Below, one piece after another: positions 50,371 through 61,996 of a stretch of DNA of 64,000 bases. The translations under genes and the position numbers were made by a program. Source of the DNA: Pseudidiomarina piscicola (GTDB taxonomy: Bacteria > Pseudomonadota > Gammaproteobacteria > Enterobacterales > Alteromonadaceae); NCBI RefSeq assembly GCF_902806985.1, contig NZ_CADCXY010000006.1, forward strand, positions 52,327-116,326, written 5' to 3'. The notes below the pieces were generated by a model. That model saw nothing but the letters and a program-made list of their open reading frames with translations. It had not been told where the DNA came from and made no database searches. The first letter of the stretch is position 1, and every line of letters starts with the position of its first letter.

Positions 50371-51720
50371 TTAGTGTCCACCCATACCGAGTTTCTTCTC
50401 AAGATAGTGAATATTGGTGCCACCATGTTGGAAGTTCTCGTCTGCCATAATATCTTTCTGCAATGGCACGTTGGTTTTTATACCTTCGATAATCAACTCA
50501 CCGAGTGCGTTGCGCATGCGCGCAATCGCCACATCACGGTTTTCGCCATAGGTAATGAGTTTACCTATCATCGAGTCGTAGTTTGGCGGAACCTTGTAGT
50601 CTGCATAGACATGAGAGTCCCAGCGAACACCCAACCCGCCCGGTGAATGGAAGCGGTGAATCAAGCCAGGTGAAGGCACAAAGGTATCGGGATCTTCTGC
50701 GTTAATTCGACATTCGACTGCGTGCCCACGAATCACCACGTCTTCTTGTGAGAACGACAGTGGACGCCCCGCCGCAACCCGAAGTTGTTCTTTGATTAGG
50801 TCAATACCGGTGACCATTTCGGTCACTGGATGCTCCACCTGAATACGGGTGTTCATTTCAATGAAATAGAATTCGCCGTTTTCGTATAAAAACTCAAAGG
50901 TGCCGGCGCCACGGTAGTTAATTTCAACACAGGCTTTCGCACAGCGTTCACCGATGAATTTGCGCATCTCTGGTGTAATGCCAGGAGCGGGTGCTTCCTC
51001 AACTACTTTTTGGTGACGGCGTTGCATCGAGCAGTCACGCTCGCCTAAATAGACAGCGTTGCCTTGGCCATCGGCCAATACTTGTATTTCAATATGGCGT
51101 GGGTTCTCTAAGAACTTCTCCATGTATACCATGGAGTTGCCAAAGGCTGCGCCGGCTTCCGCTTTGGTGGTGCTAATTGCGCTGACCAGCTCGTCTTCGT
51201 TACGAACCACGCGCATACCGCGCCCACCGCCACCACCGGCGGCTTTTACAATAACTGGATAACCGATGCGCTTCGCGACTTTTTTATTGGTCGCTTCATC
51301 GTCATCAAGTGGACCGCCAGAGCCTGGTACACATGGAACACCGGCTTTCTTCATCGCTTCGATGGCCGACACTTTGTCGCCCATTAAGCGGATAATATCA
51401 GCAGTAGGTCCAACAAAGATAAAGCCGGAATTTTCGACTTGCTCGGCAAAGTCGGCATTCTCAGCTAAGAATCCATAGCCTGGATGAATCGCTGCGGCGT
51501 CGGTTATTTCAGCGGCACTGATGATCCGTGGAATATTCAAATAGCTTTCTGTTGCTGGCGCATTGCCGATACAAATGGACTCGTCAGCTAACAAAACGTG
51601 CTTAAGATTGCGGTCAATAGTGGAGTGTACCGCGACTGTTTTAATACCGAGTTCCTTGCAGGCACGCAGTACGCGTAACGCAATTTCACCTCGGTTTGCA
51701 ATGACAACCTTATCTAACAT
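50371..51720 (-). CDS. accC: Acetyl-CoA carboxylase, biotin carboxylase subunit
   Basis: Carboxylates biotin on AccB for fatty acid synthesis. 449 residues, the E. coli length. [20 protein letters not shown], the ATP-grasp glycine loop [27 protein letters not shown] and the Lys/Arg catalytic region are all intact. It follows accB by 23 bases. Confidence 0.98.
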   Translation of the reverse strand: MLDKVVIANRGEIALRVLRACKELGIKTVAVHSTIDRNLKHVLLADESICIGNAPATESYLNIPRIISAAEITDAAAIHPGYGFLAENADFAEQVENSGFIFVGPTADIIRLMGDKVSAIEAMKKAGVPCVPGSGGPLDDDEATNKKVAKRIGYPVIVKAAGGGGGRGMRVVRNEDELVSAISTTKAEAGAAFGNSMVYMEKFLENPRHIEIQVLADGQGNAVYLGERDCSMQRRHQKVVEEAPAPGITPEMRKFIGERCAKACVEINYRGAGTFEFLYENGEFYFIEMNTRIQVEHPVTEMVTGIDLIKEQLRVAAGRPLSFSQEDVVIRGHAVECRINAEDPDTFVPSPGLIHRFHSPGGLGVRWDSHVYADYKVPPNYDSMIGKLITYGENRDVAIARMRNALGELIIEGIKTNVPLQKDIMADENFQHGGTNIHYLEKKLGMGGH

Positions 51721-51743
51721 GATGATGTCCCGAATTGATGCGT

Positions 51744-52199
51744 TTACTCGATCACGAATAATGGCTGATCGAACTCTACTGGTTCGCCGTTTTCAACCAA
51801 GATTTGCTTCACTACGCCGCCCTTATCAGATTCGATTTGGTTCATCATCTTCATCGCTTCGACGATGCAAAGTGTTTCACCCGTTTTGACTTGTTGGCCA
51901 ACCGCGACAAAGTCACTTGCTCCAGGTGCAGGAGCAGCGTAGAAAGTACCGACCATGGGTGAACGGACGATATGACCGGTGATCTCTGGCTCTGCAGCTT
52001 CCGCCGCAGGTGCCGCTGGAGCTGGTGCCGGTGCAGGAGCAGCTTGTTGCGGCATAGGTGCCGCGGCATAGTGCATTGGTGCTGCCTGGCTACTACCTCG
52101 GTGGATTCGTACAGACTCTTCACCCTCGGTAATTTCCAGTTCAGCGACGCCTGATTCTTCGACCAGCTCGATCAGTTTTTTAATTTTACGGATATCCAT
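51744..52199 (-). CDS. accB: Acetyl-CoA carboxylase biotin carboxyl carrier protein
   Basis: 151 residues. An N-terminal dimerisation part ([16 protein letters not shown]) is followed by an Ala/Pro-rich linker (residues about 50-72) and the biotinyl domain with the biotinylated Lys in EAMKMMNQI and the protruding-thumb segment. It lies 29 bases after aroQ, in the aroQ-accB-accC order common in gammaproteobacteria. Confidence 0.97.
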   Translation of the reverse strand: MDIRKIKKLIELVEESGVAELEITEGEESVRIHRGSSQAAPMHYAAAPMPQQAAPAPAPAPAAPAAEAAEPEITGHIVRSPMVGTFYAAPAPGASDFVAVGQQVKTGETLCIVEAMKMMNQIESDKGGVVKQILVENGEPVEFDQPLFVIE

Positions 52200-52228
52200 G
52201 ATCTAATATGACCCCATACTCAATGTTG

Positions 52229-52702
52229 TTAATTTGATTGACGCTGTTGTAAATGTTCGACTGCGGCGTCTAGGGCAAGTTCATAACCATGAGCCCCAAA
52301 GCCACAAATAACCCCAACAGCTAATTCGGCAAGATACGAGTGGCGACGAAACGCTTCACGTGCGTGAATGTTTGACAAGTGAACCTCTATAAAAGGCAGG
52401 TTTACGCCAGCAAGTGCATCACGCAGCGCAATACTTGTATGGGTATAGGCTGCGGGATTAATAATAATAAAGTCGACTTTGCTATGCGCCGCCTCATGAA
52501 CCCATTCGAGCAACTCATGCTCGGCATTGGACTGGCGACAATCGAGCGTGACATGTACCGCTTCAGCACGATGACGGAGACGACTTTCGATATGTGAAAG
52601 CGTTTCAGCGCCGTAGATATCGGGCTCACGCTGACCTAGCAGGTTCAGGTTAGGCCCGTTCAACAGCAAGATTCTATGTTTTTTACTGGTATTTTCGGTC
52701 AT
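52229..52702 (-). CDS. aroQ: 3-dehydroquinate dehydratase, type II
   Basis: Third step of the shikimate pathway. 157 residues, dodecameric type II enzyme. Active-site Tyr region [30 protein letters not shown], and the [15 protein letters not shown] loop. First gene of the aroQ-accB-accC-prmA group. Confidence 0.96.
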   Translation of the reverse strand: MTENTSKKHRILLLNGPNLNLLGQREPDIYGAETLSHIESRLRHRAEAVHVTLDCRQSNAEHELLEWVHEAAHSKVDFIIINPAAYTHTSIALRDALAGVNLPFIEVHLSNIHAREAFRRHSYLAELAVGVICGFGAHGYELALDAAVEHLQQRQSN

Positions 52703-52738
52703 TATGCTGCGATCTGTTGCGAAGTTGTCTTTATGTTG

Positions 52739-52776
52739 AAAAAGCCAAGGTTCACGAGGGTATCTTGGCTTTTTTC
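52739..52776 (-). terminator. Terminator of the cutA-dsbD operon
   Basis: AAAAAAGCCAAG (52739-52750) and CTTGGCTTTTTT (52765-52776) form a 12-bp perfect stem with a 14-base loop and T-runs on both strands. By position it ends leftward transcription from dsbD before aroQ. Confidence 0.88.
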
Positions 52777-52845
52777 TGTCGATACTTAGGCATTATAGTT
52801 AAAATCAACCAAAACGCAGCAAAATACTGGTCTTATCACCGACGA

Positions 52846-54645
52846 TCACTGCAATTGCTGTCGCTGGTCAAGCTCTTGGACATGTTGTAAGAAGTCGTTC
52901 GCATCAAGGAAACCCGCTACGCGAGCACCGCTTAGGAGTTCACCATCACGGAAAAACAAAATCGTGGGTAGACCGAGAACTTGGTAGCGCTGTAAAATCG
53001 CATTATTTGCCGCCGAGTTCGCGGTGACATCGGCCTGTAACACGATGGCGTCTGCTAACGCTTGCTGAACCTCTGCATCACTAAAGGTGTAGCGTTCGAA
53101 CTCTTTACAGGCGACGCACCAGTCGGCATAGAGGTCAAGCATTACCAGTTGGTTTGGTTCGGCCTTGGCAAGTTGTTGTTCGATAGCACTGACCGAGGTC
53201 ACTTCCGTGAAAGGTAAACGTTGATGCTCTCCTTGCGGCCACCATGTGATCAATAGCACGGTGGCGATGGCCAGCCAGAAGGTGCTCAAGGTTACGCCTA
53301 AAACCCCTTCGCTATCGCGCAGGGTGCTTACAATCATGAAAAGCGCACTGAGCGATATAAAGACAACCCATAACCAGTCGGCGATTGCGATAGGAAGCAA
53401 GCGTTCAACGAAAAAGACAGCCATAGCCACCAGCACAATGCCAAAGATACGCTTGATAATAGTCATCCAAGCACCGGCTTTGGGCAACAGTTTACCGCCT
53501 GTGGTGCCGAACAAAATAAGCGGGATTCCCATACCGAGGCTGAGCGCATAAAGAACACTGGCGCCGATGGTCAAATCACCAGTTTGCGCGATAAACAAGA
53601 GCGCACCTGATAATGGAGCTGTCGTGCAGGGTGAGGCGATCAACCCCGAAAGTGCCCCCATCACAAATACACTACGATGCGCCCCGCCACGCTGTTGCTG
53701 ACTAATTTCATTCAGGCGATTTTGCCAACTTGCGGGCAATTGTAGGTTATACACACCAAGCATACTCAGTGCCAAAACTAAGAAAATCACCGCCAGTGTA
53801 ATCAACACCACTGGATGTTGGAGCATGGCTTGGAAGCGCAAACCGGCAAACGCGACGACCACACCTAATAAAGAATAGGTAAGGGCCATGCCTTGCACAT
53901 AGGCAAATGACAAGGTGAAGGCCCGACCGGTCGATAAACGCTGTTGCGGACCCATAATAATGGTCGAGAGAATGGGATACATGGGTAACACGCAAGGCGT
54001 GAACGCAAGGCCTAAACCAGCGAGCAGAAAGATCCCGAGCAACCATAATAAAGGCTGGTCATTTAACTCAGAGAAGACCGTTTGGCTTGCACCTTGTTGG
54101 CTGTTCTTCGAAACTTGTTCAACGTCGATGGTTGGCGGTGCAATGGCTGAGGCCACCGCATCTTCTGCGGCAATGGAATCCGTCACTGCCGCTAATGGAA
54201 TTGTTTTACGAGTAGGTGGGTAGCACAACCCAGCATCAGCACAGCCCTGATAGCTGAGCGTAAACGACTCGGCCGAGGTATTTGCAAGGGTAATAGTGAA
54301 TTCAACGCGATCGCGATAGATGGTGGATTCACCAAAAAATTCATCGTAGTGGCTTTCACCCGCCGGTAGCGTGACCTGCTCTGCTAAAGGTACTTGCTCA
54401 TCAAAACCAAATCGATGTTGGTAAAGATAGTAGCCTTGGGCAACATCAAACTGTACGGTAAGTTGCTTTCCCTGCTGGCGAAAATCGAACTCAAACGCTT
54501 GGTCAACTGGCAAAAACTCAGAGCTGGCAAAGGGATCTGCGCTGCTGTTGGAAAAATCTTGTGCGTAAGCACTGGTATTCAAACTTAAAGCTGAAACTAC
54601 AGTGAGCGCAATAATACCTATCAACGCCTTCCAACTCTGCCACAT
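52846..54645 (-). CDS. dsbD: Protein-disulfide reductase DsbD
   Basis: Moves electrons from cytoplasmic thioredoxin to periplasmic DsbC/DsbG and cytochrome c maturation. 599 residues from ATG 54645, which shares its A with the cutA stop (TAATG) and has AGAGGTAA upstream. Signal peptide, periplasmic alpha domain with the Cys pair in CADAGLCYPPTRK, an eight-helix membrane domain with the Cys in FTPCVLPMYP and ASPCTTAPLSG, and a C-terminal thioredoxin domain with CVAC in ADWCVACKEFE. All six cysteines are intact. Confidence 0.95.
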   Translation of the reverse strand: MWQSWKALIGIIALTVVSALSLNTSAYAQDFSNSSADPFASSEFLPVDQAFEFDFRQQGKQLTVQFDVAQGYYLYQHRFGFDEQVPLAEQVTLPAGESHYDEFFGESTIYRDRVEFTITLANTSAESFTLSYQGCADAGLCYPPTRKTIPLAAVTDSIAAEDAVASAIAPPTIDVEQVSKNSQQGASQTVFSELNDQPLLWLLGIFLLAGLGLAFTPCVLPMYPILSTIIMGPQQRLSTGRAFTLSFAYVQGMALTYSLLGVVVAFAGLRFQAMLQHPVVLITLAVIFLVLALSMLGVYNLQLPASWQNRLNEISQQQRGGAHRSVFVMGALSGLIASPCTTAPLSGALLFIAQTGDLTIGASVLYALSLGMGIPLILFGTTGGKLLPKAGAWMTIIKRIFGIVLVAMAVFFVERLLPIAIADWLWVVFISLSALFMIVSTLRDSEGVLGVTLSTFWLAIATVLLITWWPQGEHQRLPFTEVTSVSAIEQQLAKAEPNQLVMLDLYADWCVACKEFERYTFSDAEVQQALADAIVLQADVTANSAANNAILQRYQVLGLPTILFFRDGELLSGARVAGFLDANDFLQHVQELDQRQQLQ

Positions 54646-54965
54646 TAGTTCGTTACCTCTTTTAACCATTGCAAGTAAGCCTCACTGCCAGCGGTAATTG
54701 GCAGTGCAATAAGTTCTGCTACATCGTAAGGGTGCGCGGCTTCGACCATCGCAAACAAGTCATCAAGGTGCGATTGCGAAGTTTTTATGGCGAGCATAAC
54801 TTCCTCGTCACTGTGTAAATGATCGTCCCACCAGTAAATCGACGTAGAAGGGGCGCCAATGTTAACACAAGCGGCAAGGCCTGCACGTAGAACCTTTTCA
54901 GCGATAGCTTTGGCGGTTCCTTTGTCTGGGCAACTACATAAAACAACATGAAAGGCTGTGGTCAT
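54645..54965 (-). CDS. cutA: Divalent-cation tolerance protein CutA
   Basis: 106-residue trimeric signalling-fold protein linked to copper tolerance. VVLCSCPDKGTAKAIAEKVL, LAACVNI, the STSIYWWDDHLHSDEEVML core and the C-terminal YLQWLKEV are conserved. It is the first gene of cutA-dsbD, divergent from groS, matching the enterobacterial neighbourhood. Confidence 0.95.
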   Translation of the reverse strand: MTTAFHVVLCSCPDKGTAKAIAEKVLRAGLAACVNIGAPSTSIYWWDDHLHSDEEVMLAIKTSQSHLDDLFAMVEAAHPYDVAELIALPITAGSEAYLQWLKEVTN

Positions 54966-55022
54966 AGCGCATCCTTAAGAAGTAAAGAGAGTTCACAAAG
55001 CAAAAAAAATTTCAGCTTAAGC

Positions 55023-55051
55023 CTTGAGTTCGGTCTGATGTCACCCCATAA
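55023..55051 (+). promoter_or_regulatory. Heat-shock (sigma-32) promoter of groS-groL
   Basis: CTTGAG (55023-55028), a 15-base spacer, and CCCCATAA (55044-55051) match the sigma-32 consensus almost perfectly. No CIRCE element is seen, as expected for this class. Confidence 0.9.
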
Positions 55052-55137
55052 CTGTGGCACAAACTTTTTAACAGCCCAAGTGCTTTAGCACAAGGGTAGG
55101 TTATCCATCCACAAACTAGGTGTAGGAGTTATCAAAG

Positions 55138-55431
55138 ATGAAACTTCGTCCTTTACATGATCGTGTGATCATTAAACGTTCGGAAGCAGAAACCAAGTCT
55201 GCAGGCGGTATCGTACTGACTGGCTCAGCTGCGGAAAAATCAACCCGCGGTGAAGTCGTCGCAGTCGGTAAAGGCCGTATGCTCGACAGTGGTGAAGTGA
55301 AAGCGCTTGACGTAAACGTCGGCGATAGCGTGCTGTTTAGCGAAGGTTATGGCGTAAAAACAGAAAAAATCGATGGTGAAGAATACTTGATCATGAGCGA
55401 GTCAGATATTCTCGCAATTGTTGAAGGTTAA
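55138..55431 (+). CDS. groS: Co-chaperonin GroES
   Basis: 97-residue heptameric lid of the GroEL chaperonin. [14 protein letters not shown], the mobile loop with GGIVLTGSA, and the roof/base segments [10 protein letters not shown] and [12 protein letters not shown] are typical. AGGAGTT precedes the start. groL follows after 37 bases. Confidence 0.99.
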   Translation: MKLRPLHDRVIIKRSEAETKSAGGIVLTGSAAEKSTRGEVVAVGKGRMLDSGEVKALDVNVGDSVLFSEGYGVKTEKIDGEEYLIMSESDILAIVEG

Positions 55432-55453
55432 GCTTCCCGAGTAACGGTTTTGA

Positions 55454-57106
<1,653 letters not shown>

Positions 57107-57147
57107 GCTCGCCGGCCTTTGGCAAAAGATCTGCCAAATGAACCGAA

Positions 57148-57177
57148 GCGGTACTCGATAGAGTGCCGCTTTTTTTT
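57148..57177 (+). terminator. Terminator after groL
   Basis: GCGGTACTC (57148-57156) pairs with GAGTGCCGC (57161-57169) with one G-T pair and a four-base loop, followed by eight T. Confidence 0.9.
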
Positions 57178-57235
57178 GTCACAAATTCGAGCTATAACGC
57201 ATCTTATAATTAAAGCAGTTCAATGGAGGTGCAGT

Positions 57236-57748
57236 ATGAAAAAGTTAAGCCAAATAAGTCTTGGATTGGCAGCAGCCATTTTGAGTACGTCGGTGTATGC
57301 AGCCGAGGTTACGGTGAAATGGCAAGGCGTAGAAGATTACCGTGATATCGAAGCGGTAAGTGATATCCAGGAGCGGTTTCAAAACCGCATCATGAACAAG
57401 CTTACCGAGCACTGGCAAGAACTTGGCGCTAAACTTCCAGCGGCGAACACGTTAGCTATTACCATGACGGACCTTGATCTTACGGGGCATATTGAACCGA
57501 CCTACGGTATGGGTGGCAGCGGCCATATTCGAGTATTAGATAGTGTGTCTTACCCAACCATGAGCTTTTCCTACACTTATAAGGGAGCAAACGGTGAGGT
57601 CATTGCGCAAGAAGCCGATGTCCGCTTAAAAGATCTCGGCGACCGTTCAGCAAGCTTGCGAAATACGCGTAAGTCAGGCAGTGATAATCTGTTTCGCGAG
57701 AAACGCTTAATGACCGAGTGGGTGCAACGTCAGTTCGATGTCCGTTAG
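57236..57748 (+). CDS. DUF3016 periplasmic protein
   Basis: 170 residues from ATG 57236, with TGGAGGTG eight bases upstream. A signal peptide ends near VYAAE. The remainder matches DUF3016: VTVKWQGVEDYRDIEAV, RFQNRIMNKLTEHWQELGAKL and GHIRVLDSVSYPTM. Function is unknown. The gene overlaps the convergent epmB by four bases. Confidence 0.87.
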   Translation: MKKLSQISLGLAAAILSTSVYAAEVTVKWQGVEDYRDIEAVSDIQERFQNRIMNKLTEHWQELGAKLPAANTLAITMTDLDLTGHIEPTYGMGGSGHIRVLDSVSYPTMSFSYTYKGANGEVIAQEADVRLKDLGDRSASLRNTRKSGSDNLFREKRLMTEWVQRQFDVR

Positions 57749-58761
57749 TCAGACATGGTGAGTTCGAGTGGTGTTTTACTCGGTTCACCCGCTACCTCGC
57801 GAACCAGTCGCGGCACTAGAAAGCCCGGTAGCTGAGCTCTTAGTTGCGCTGCCAATGCACAGGCTTCGGCGTCAGTCACAGCAAAGTGGCTGGCGCCTTT
57901 TACTTTGTCGAGCATATGCAAGTAATAGGGCAGGACTCGGGCGGCAAATAAACGTTCACTTAACTCCGCTAAAACATCCGCGTTGTTATTTACCTGGCGC
58001 AATAGCACACTTTGATTCAATAGTGTGATACCAGCATCGGCCCAGTGAATTAGCCGCTGCTGCAGCTGTGGCGCAATTTCTTGCGGGTGATTAGCGTGAA
58101 TTACCAACACTGCTTGCAGACGACTTCGCGCCAACCGCTCAGCCAGTTCATGGGTTAAGCGCTCGGGAAGTACCACCGGTAAGCGTGAATGTATGCGGAT
58201 ACGTTTGAGCTGCGGCAATTGTTCGAGCTCGTCGAGCAGTTGCGAAAACTGTTTATCGGTTGCCAACAATGGGTCTCCGCCACTTACAATCACCTCGTTT
58301 ATCGCTGGGTCACGCTGCAAGTAAGCTAGTAGTTGCGCCCGTTGCTGAGGTCCGAAGTGATGATCAGCATAGGGAAAGTGTCTACGGAAACAGTAGCGAC
58401 AGTTAATTGCGCAACCACTGCGCATAATGACTAAAACGCGTGATCGATATTTATGCAATAAACTAGGCTGTTGAGCGTTTTGCTCTTCTAGCGGGTCGGT
58501 GGTAAAACCTTCGGTTTCTTGATACTCATCAAGATGAGGCATGACTTGTCGCAGCAACGGATCATCGATATCGCCTGGGGTCATCAAATTAGCAAAATGG
58601 CGCGTCACCATTAGCGGGAAAAGCTCCCGGGCTGCGCCGTGCTGCTGCACCCAGCTGTGGGGAAGGTTTAGGTGTTCGGCAAGTTGTTCGGGGGCACGAA
58701 TCGCCTGTGCAAGGGCCTGTTGCCAAGCAGGGCGAACCGCGATCGTAGCTGCTTCAGTCAC
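57745..58761 (-). CDS. epmB: EF-P beta-lysylation protein EpmB (lysine 2,3-aminomutase family)
   Basis: Radical-SAM, PLP-dependent enzyme that makes (R)-beta-lysine for attachment to elongation factor P. 338 residues against 342 in E. coli. The cluster motif CxxxCxxC is CAINCRYC, preceded by MRSG; FRRHFPYAD and the GGDPLLATD segment follow. Its location divergent from efp supports the EpmB role over a catabolic lysine aminomutase. Confidence 0.95.
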   Translation of the reverse strand: MTEAATIAVRPAWQQALAQAIRAPEQLAEHLNLPHSWVQQHGAARELFPLMVTRHFANLMTPGDIDDPLLRQVMPHLDEYQETEGFTTDPLEEQNAQQPSLLHKYRSRVLVIMRSGCAINCRYCFRRHFPYADHHFGPQQRAQLLAYLQRDPAINEVIVSGGDPLLATDKQFSQLLDELEQLPQLKRIRIHSRLPVVLPERLTHELAERLARSRLQAVLVIHANHPQEIAPQLQQRLIHWADAGITLLNQSVLLRQVNNNADVLAELSERLFAARVLPYYLHMLDKVKGASHFAVTDAEACALAAQLRAQLPGFLVPRLVREVAGEPSKTPLELTMSD

Positions 58762-58872
58762 ACGTCACTCTCAGATTTCATTAGCTAGACGTGTTATTTT
58801 ACCTGAAAATTGCGTGGTTATGGTTTATTATTGCGCGCGAAATCGCTAAACCTGTGGAATGAAGAGGAAACT

Positions 58873-59442
58873 ATGGCGAACTACAGTACGAACGAATTCA
58901 AGGCTGGATTAAAGATTATGCAAGATGGCGAGCCTTGTGCCATCGTTGAAAACGAAATGGTTAAACCAGGCAAAGGCCAGGCGTTTAACCGTGTCAAAAT
59001 TCGTAAATTGATCAGTGGTAAAGTGGTCGAAAAGACGTTCAAGTCTGGTGACAGCGTTGAAGGTGCAGACGTTATGGACGTCGACTTAGCCTACTTGTAT
59101 AACGACGGCGAGTTTTGGCATTTCATGAATAACGAAACCTTTGAGCAAATTGCCGCCGACGAAAAAGCCGTGGGTGATGCGGTGAAATGGCTCGTTGAAC
59201 AAGATACCTGCACCATCACGTTATGGGACGGAAACCCTATTACTGTGGCGCCACCAAACTTTGTCGAACTTGAAATTACCGAAACCGATCCAGGTTTAAA
59301 AGGTGATACTGCAGGTACCGGCGGCAAGCCAGCAACATTAATTACTGGCGCTGTGGTTCGCGTACCTTTATTTGTGCAAATTGGCGAAGTGATTAAGGTC
59401 GATACGCGTACTGGTGAGTACGTGTCACGCGTTCAAAAGTAA
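58873..59442 (+). CDS. efp: Elongation factor P
   Basis: Relieves ribosome stalling at polyproline stretches. 189 residues from ATG 58873 with AGAGGAAA upstream. KOW domain with the modified Lys34 in [13 protein letters not shown], then two OB domains ending [17 protein letters not shown]. The Lys34 loop is of the beta-lysylated type, in keeping with epmA and epmB on either side. Confidence 0.98.
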   Translation: MANYSTNEFKAGLKIMQDGEPCAIVENEMVKPGKGQAFNRVKIRKLISGKVVEKTFKSGDSVEGADVMDVDLAYLYNDGEFWHFMNNETFEQIAADEKAVGDAVKWLVEQDTCTITLWDGNPITVAPPNFVELEITETDPGLKGDTAGTGGKPATLITGAVVRVPLFVQIGEVIKVDTRTGEYVSRVQK

Positions 59443-59458
59443 TGACGAAGCCCTAACG

Positions 59459-60430
59459 ATGCAGCGTTCAAATGCTTGGCAACCTTCCGCAACCATGGAT
59501 GTACTGCGCCAACGCGCTGCATTGTTAGCTGCGATTCGAGAATTTTTCGCGGCCCGCGATGTGCTTGAAGTCGACACCCCGCTGCTCGGTCAGTTTGCTG
59601 TCACCGATGTTCATTTAGATAATCTGCGCACACAGATAAGCGGCGCCGCGCAGCCATACTTCCTGCAAACGTCCCCTGAATATGCCATGAAGCGCTTACT
59701 TTCTGCTGGTAGCGGTAGTATCTATCAGCTTGGGAAAGTGTTTCGTGATGACGAACTAAGCTCTAGGCATAACCCTGAGTTCACCATGTTAGAGTGGTAT
59801 CGCCTTGATTTTACTGCCGCGCAGCTGATGCAAGAAATCAACGAGTTGATGCAATACGTTAGCGATGCTCCTGCCGCAGTGAGCATCAGTTATCAGCAAC
59901 TATTTATCGATCAGCTTGGCGTGGACCCACTAGCCGATGATGCTGTAGGCCAGCTGCGTGACGCTTTAAGTAGTTATTCTTCGTTAGCCGACCTCGTTCA
60001 TCGCGAAGATGATCGCGATCTGTTGTTAGATTTAGCGATGGCAACAGTTATCGAGCCACAGTTAAACCCGAAGCAACCCACTTTTGTCACTCACTACCCG
60101 GTCTCGCAGGCAGCTTTGGCGCAAGTTAATCCAGAAGATCCACGCACGGCGTTAAGGTTTGAGCTTTTTTATGGCGGTCTGGAACTTGCGAACGGGTATC
60201 AAGAGTTGACGGATGCCGGTGAGCAACAATTGCGGTTTGAGCGCGATAACCAGCGCCGAAACTCATCGGGAAAGCTTAAGGCTGTGCCAGACGTTCGTCT
60301 ATTAGCGGCATTGGAACAAGGGCTTCCTGATTGCTCAGGCGTTGCTCTCGGTGTCGATCGCTTATTAATGGTGTTATTGAACCAGAGTGAGATTGAGAAG
60401 GTGCTACCGTTCGCCATCGACCGAGCCTAA
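59459..60430 (+). CDS. epmA: EF-P lysine ligase EpmA
   Basis: LysRS-like class II synthetase that attaches beta-lysine to EF-P Lys34. 323 residues from ATG 59459, close to E. coli (325). It has the catalytic core but lacks the tRNA anticodon-binding domain. Motif 2 is FRDDELSSRHNPEFTMLEWYR and motif 3 GVALGVDRLLMVLL. It starts 16 bases after efp. Confidence 0.95.
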   Translation: MQRSNAWQPSATMDVLRQRAALLAAIREFFAARDVLEVDTPLLGQFAVTDVHLDNLRTQISGAAQPYFLQTSPEYAMKRLLSAGSGSIYQLGKVFRDDELSSRHNPEFTMLEWYRLDFTAAQLMQEINELMQYVSDAPAAVSISYQQLFIDQLGVDPLADDAVGQLRDALSSYSSLADLVHREDDRDLLLDLAMATVIEPQLNPKQPTFVTHYPVSQAALAQVNPEDPRTALRFELFYGGLELANGYQELTDAGEQQLRFERDNQRRNSSGKLKAVPDVRLLAALEQGLPDCSGVALGVDRLLMVLLNQSEIEKVLPFAIDRA

Positions 60431-60478
60431 GTCGTCACCGATAAAACTTTTAGCCGAAAACTTGCCGACACTTTCGTG

Positions 60479-60495
60479 ATGTTATAATATAACAA
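60479..60495. promoter_or_regulatory. Zur-type operator over the merC-like promoter
   Basis: TGTTATA-A-TATAACA (60480-60494) is a perfect 15-base palindrome identical to the core of the gammaproteobacterial Zur box (GTTATANTATAAC). It contains a TATAAT (60483-60488) that would serve as -10, with TTGCCG at 60462-60467 as a weak -35. Binding of zinc-loaded Zur here would block transcription of the following gene. Confidence 0.75.
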
Positions 60496-60528
60496 CTAAC
60501 AGATTTTACGACGAAAGGCTAAGTAGCC

Positions 60529-60915
60529 ATGACACAACGATCATTAGACAGAACAGGTATGTGGGTGACCACCTTGTGCGCATTGCATTGCTTGCTGCTG
60601 CCAGTGATTCTGCCGATGTTGTCGTTAATGGGCTTATCGTTTATTGGTGAAGAGTTACTCGAGCGAGTTATTTTGGGCACCAGTATCGCGCTTGGTCTAG
60701 TTGCACTGGTGATGGGTATGCGCAAGCACTTTCGAGTTTACCCTTTGCTGCTTCTGATAGCTGGCGGTGTTATCTACTGGCACAAAGACAGCCTTGGTGA
60801 AGTAGGCGAGCCTATTATCATTCTTACCGGCGCTGCACTTATTGTTGCTGCGCATTGGGTGAACTTAAAGCTCACCCGTCAAGCGACTCCTATAGCGACG
60901 AACGCCTTTCAATAA
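60529..60915 (+). CDS. MerC domain inner membrane protein
   Basis: 128 residues with four hydrophobic segments. The first contains the MerC-like metal motif CALHC (WVTTLCALHCLLLPVILPML), with a His between two Cys. A histidine-containing loop (KDSLGE, WHK) and a C-terminal HW follow. MerC proteins move mercuric ions in mer operons, but no other mer gene is present. The Zur box upstream suggests a role in zinc supply. The 3' end overlaps convergent trmA by 26 bases. Confidence 0.85.
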   Translation: MTQRSLDRTGMWVTTLCALHCLLLPVILPMLSLMGLSFIGEELLERVILGTSIALGLVALVMGMRKHFRVYPLLLLIAGGVIYWHKDSLGEVGEPIIILTGAALIVAAHWVNLKLTRQATPIATNAFQ

Positions 60916-61996
60916 TAACCCCAGCTTCCATATGATGGGTGTACGGGAATTGATCAAACAGGGCACATTTCACTACTTTATGCGTATTGCCCAAGCTCTC
61001 TAAGTTATCGACCAGCGTTTCAGGATTGCAAGAAATATAGATAATGCGGTCGTATTGGCGAACCAGTTCGATAGTATCGTCGTCTAGGCCTGCGCGAGGT
61101 GGGTCTACCAACACTGTTTGACAGTCGAAGCTGGTGATTTGCGCTTCGTTTGCTCGCCGCGATTCTTTCTCACCTTTCATGACTGCACTAAAGTCTTCGG
61201 CTGACATTCGAACCACAGTAACGTTATCAATGTTATTCAACTCGCAGTTGTAACGCGCCGAGGCGACAGAAACCTTACTGATCTCAGTTGCCAGAACACG
61301 ATTAAAGTTACGCGCCAGAGGCAAACTGAAATTTCCATTACCACAGTAGAGTTCTAGCAAATCGTGATCGGTCTCTTCGGTTGCTGCGAGAGCCCACTCC
61401 ACCATAGCTATATTTACTGCCGCATTAGGTTGGGTGAAACTGTTTTCGATTTGCTGAAATTTATAATCGCGCCCAGCAATGTTTAACTCCTCCACCACCC
61501 AGTCTTGCTGCAGCGGTAGCTTTTGTTTTCGCGCGCGACCAATCAGTTCAACTTTCCCCTTACGTTGCAGTTCGGCTCTTAATTGTTGCGCCGCCTGTTG
61601 CCACTCTTCGTCGAGTTGACGGTGGTAGATCAACGAAACTAATGCCTGGCCGCTGGTGGTGGTGAGAAACTCAACCTGAAAAAGTCGGTTGCGCAACACT
61701 GGGCGATCTTTAATTTGCGTGATGAGCTCAGGCATCAATTCATTGATGAGTTTACTGCCCGGAGGAAATTCATCCATACGAATCTTTTCCCGGGTTTCCG
61801 GATCGAACATGATATAGAACAGGTCATCGCCCTCATGCCACATCCGAAACTCAGCGCGCATGCGATAGTGCAGGGCAGGTGAAGCGAACACGTCTAGCTC
61901 GGAACTGGTGTGTGGAGCCAACAGTGTCTGCAAGCGTTGTTGCTTTTCAGCCAATTGTTGTTGGTAACGTTCCGGTTGTACGGCTAAATGTGTCAT
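60890..61996 (-). CDS. trmA: tRNA (uracil-5-)-methyltransferase
   Basis: Makes ribothymidine at position 54 of tRNA. 368 residues from ATG 61996 (MTHLAVQPERYQ), preceded by AGGAG at five bases; a GTG two codons earlier overlaps that site. HYRMRAEFRMWHEGDDLFYI, the SAM motif LELYCGNGNFSLPLARNF, VDPPRAGLD and the catalytic Cys in YISCNPETL are conserved with E. coli TrmA (366). Confidence 0.96.
   Translation of the reverse strand: MTHLAVQPERYQQQLAEKQQRLQTLLAPHTSSELDVFASPALHYRMRAEFRMWHEGDDLFYIMFDPETREKIRMDEFPPGSKLINELMPELITQIKDRPVLRNRLFQVEFLTTTSGQALVSLIYHRQLDEEWQQAAQQLRAELQRKGKVELIGRARKQKLPLQQDWVVEELNIAGRDYKFQQIENSFTQPNAAVNIAMVEWALAATEETDHDLLELYCGNGNFSLPLARNFNRVLATEISKVSVASARYNCELNNIDNVTVVRMSAEDFSAVMKGEKESRRANEAQITSFDCQTVLVDPPRAGLDDDTIELVRQYDRIIYISCNPETLVDNLESLGNTHKVVKCALFDQFPYTHHMEAGVIIERRSSL

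Noticed and set aside
55099..55113. DnaA-box-like TTATCCATC near groS
   Set aside because: It does not match TTATNCACA, and no cluster of boxes or AT-rich unwinding region is near.
60529..60915. Mercury resistance operon
   Set aside because: Only a MerC-like gene is present, with a Zur-type rather than MerR-type operator and no other mer genes.
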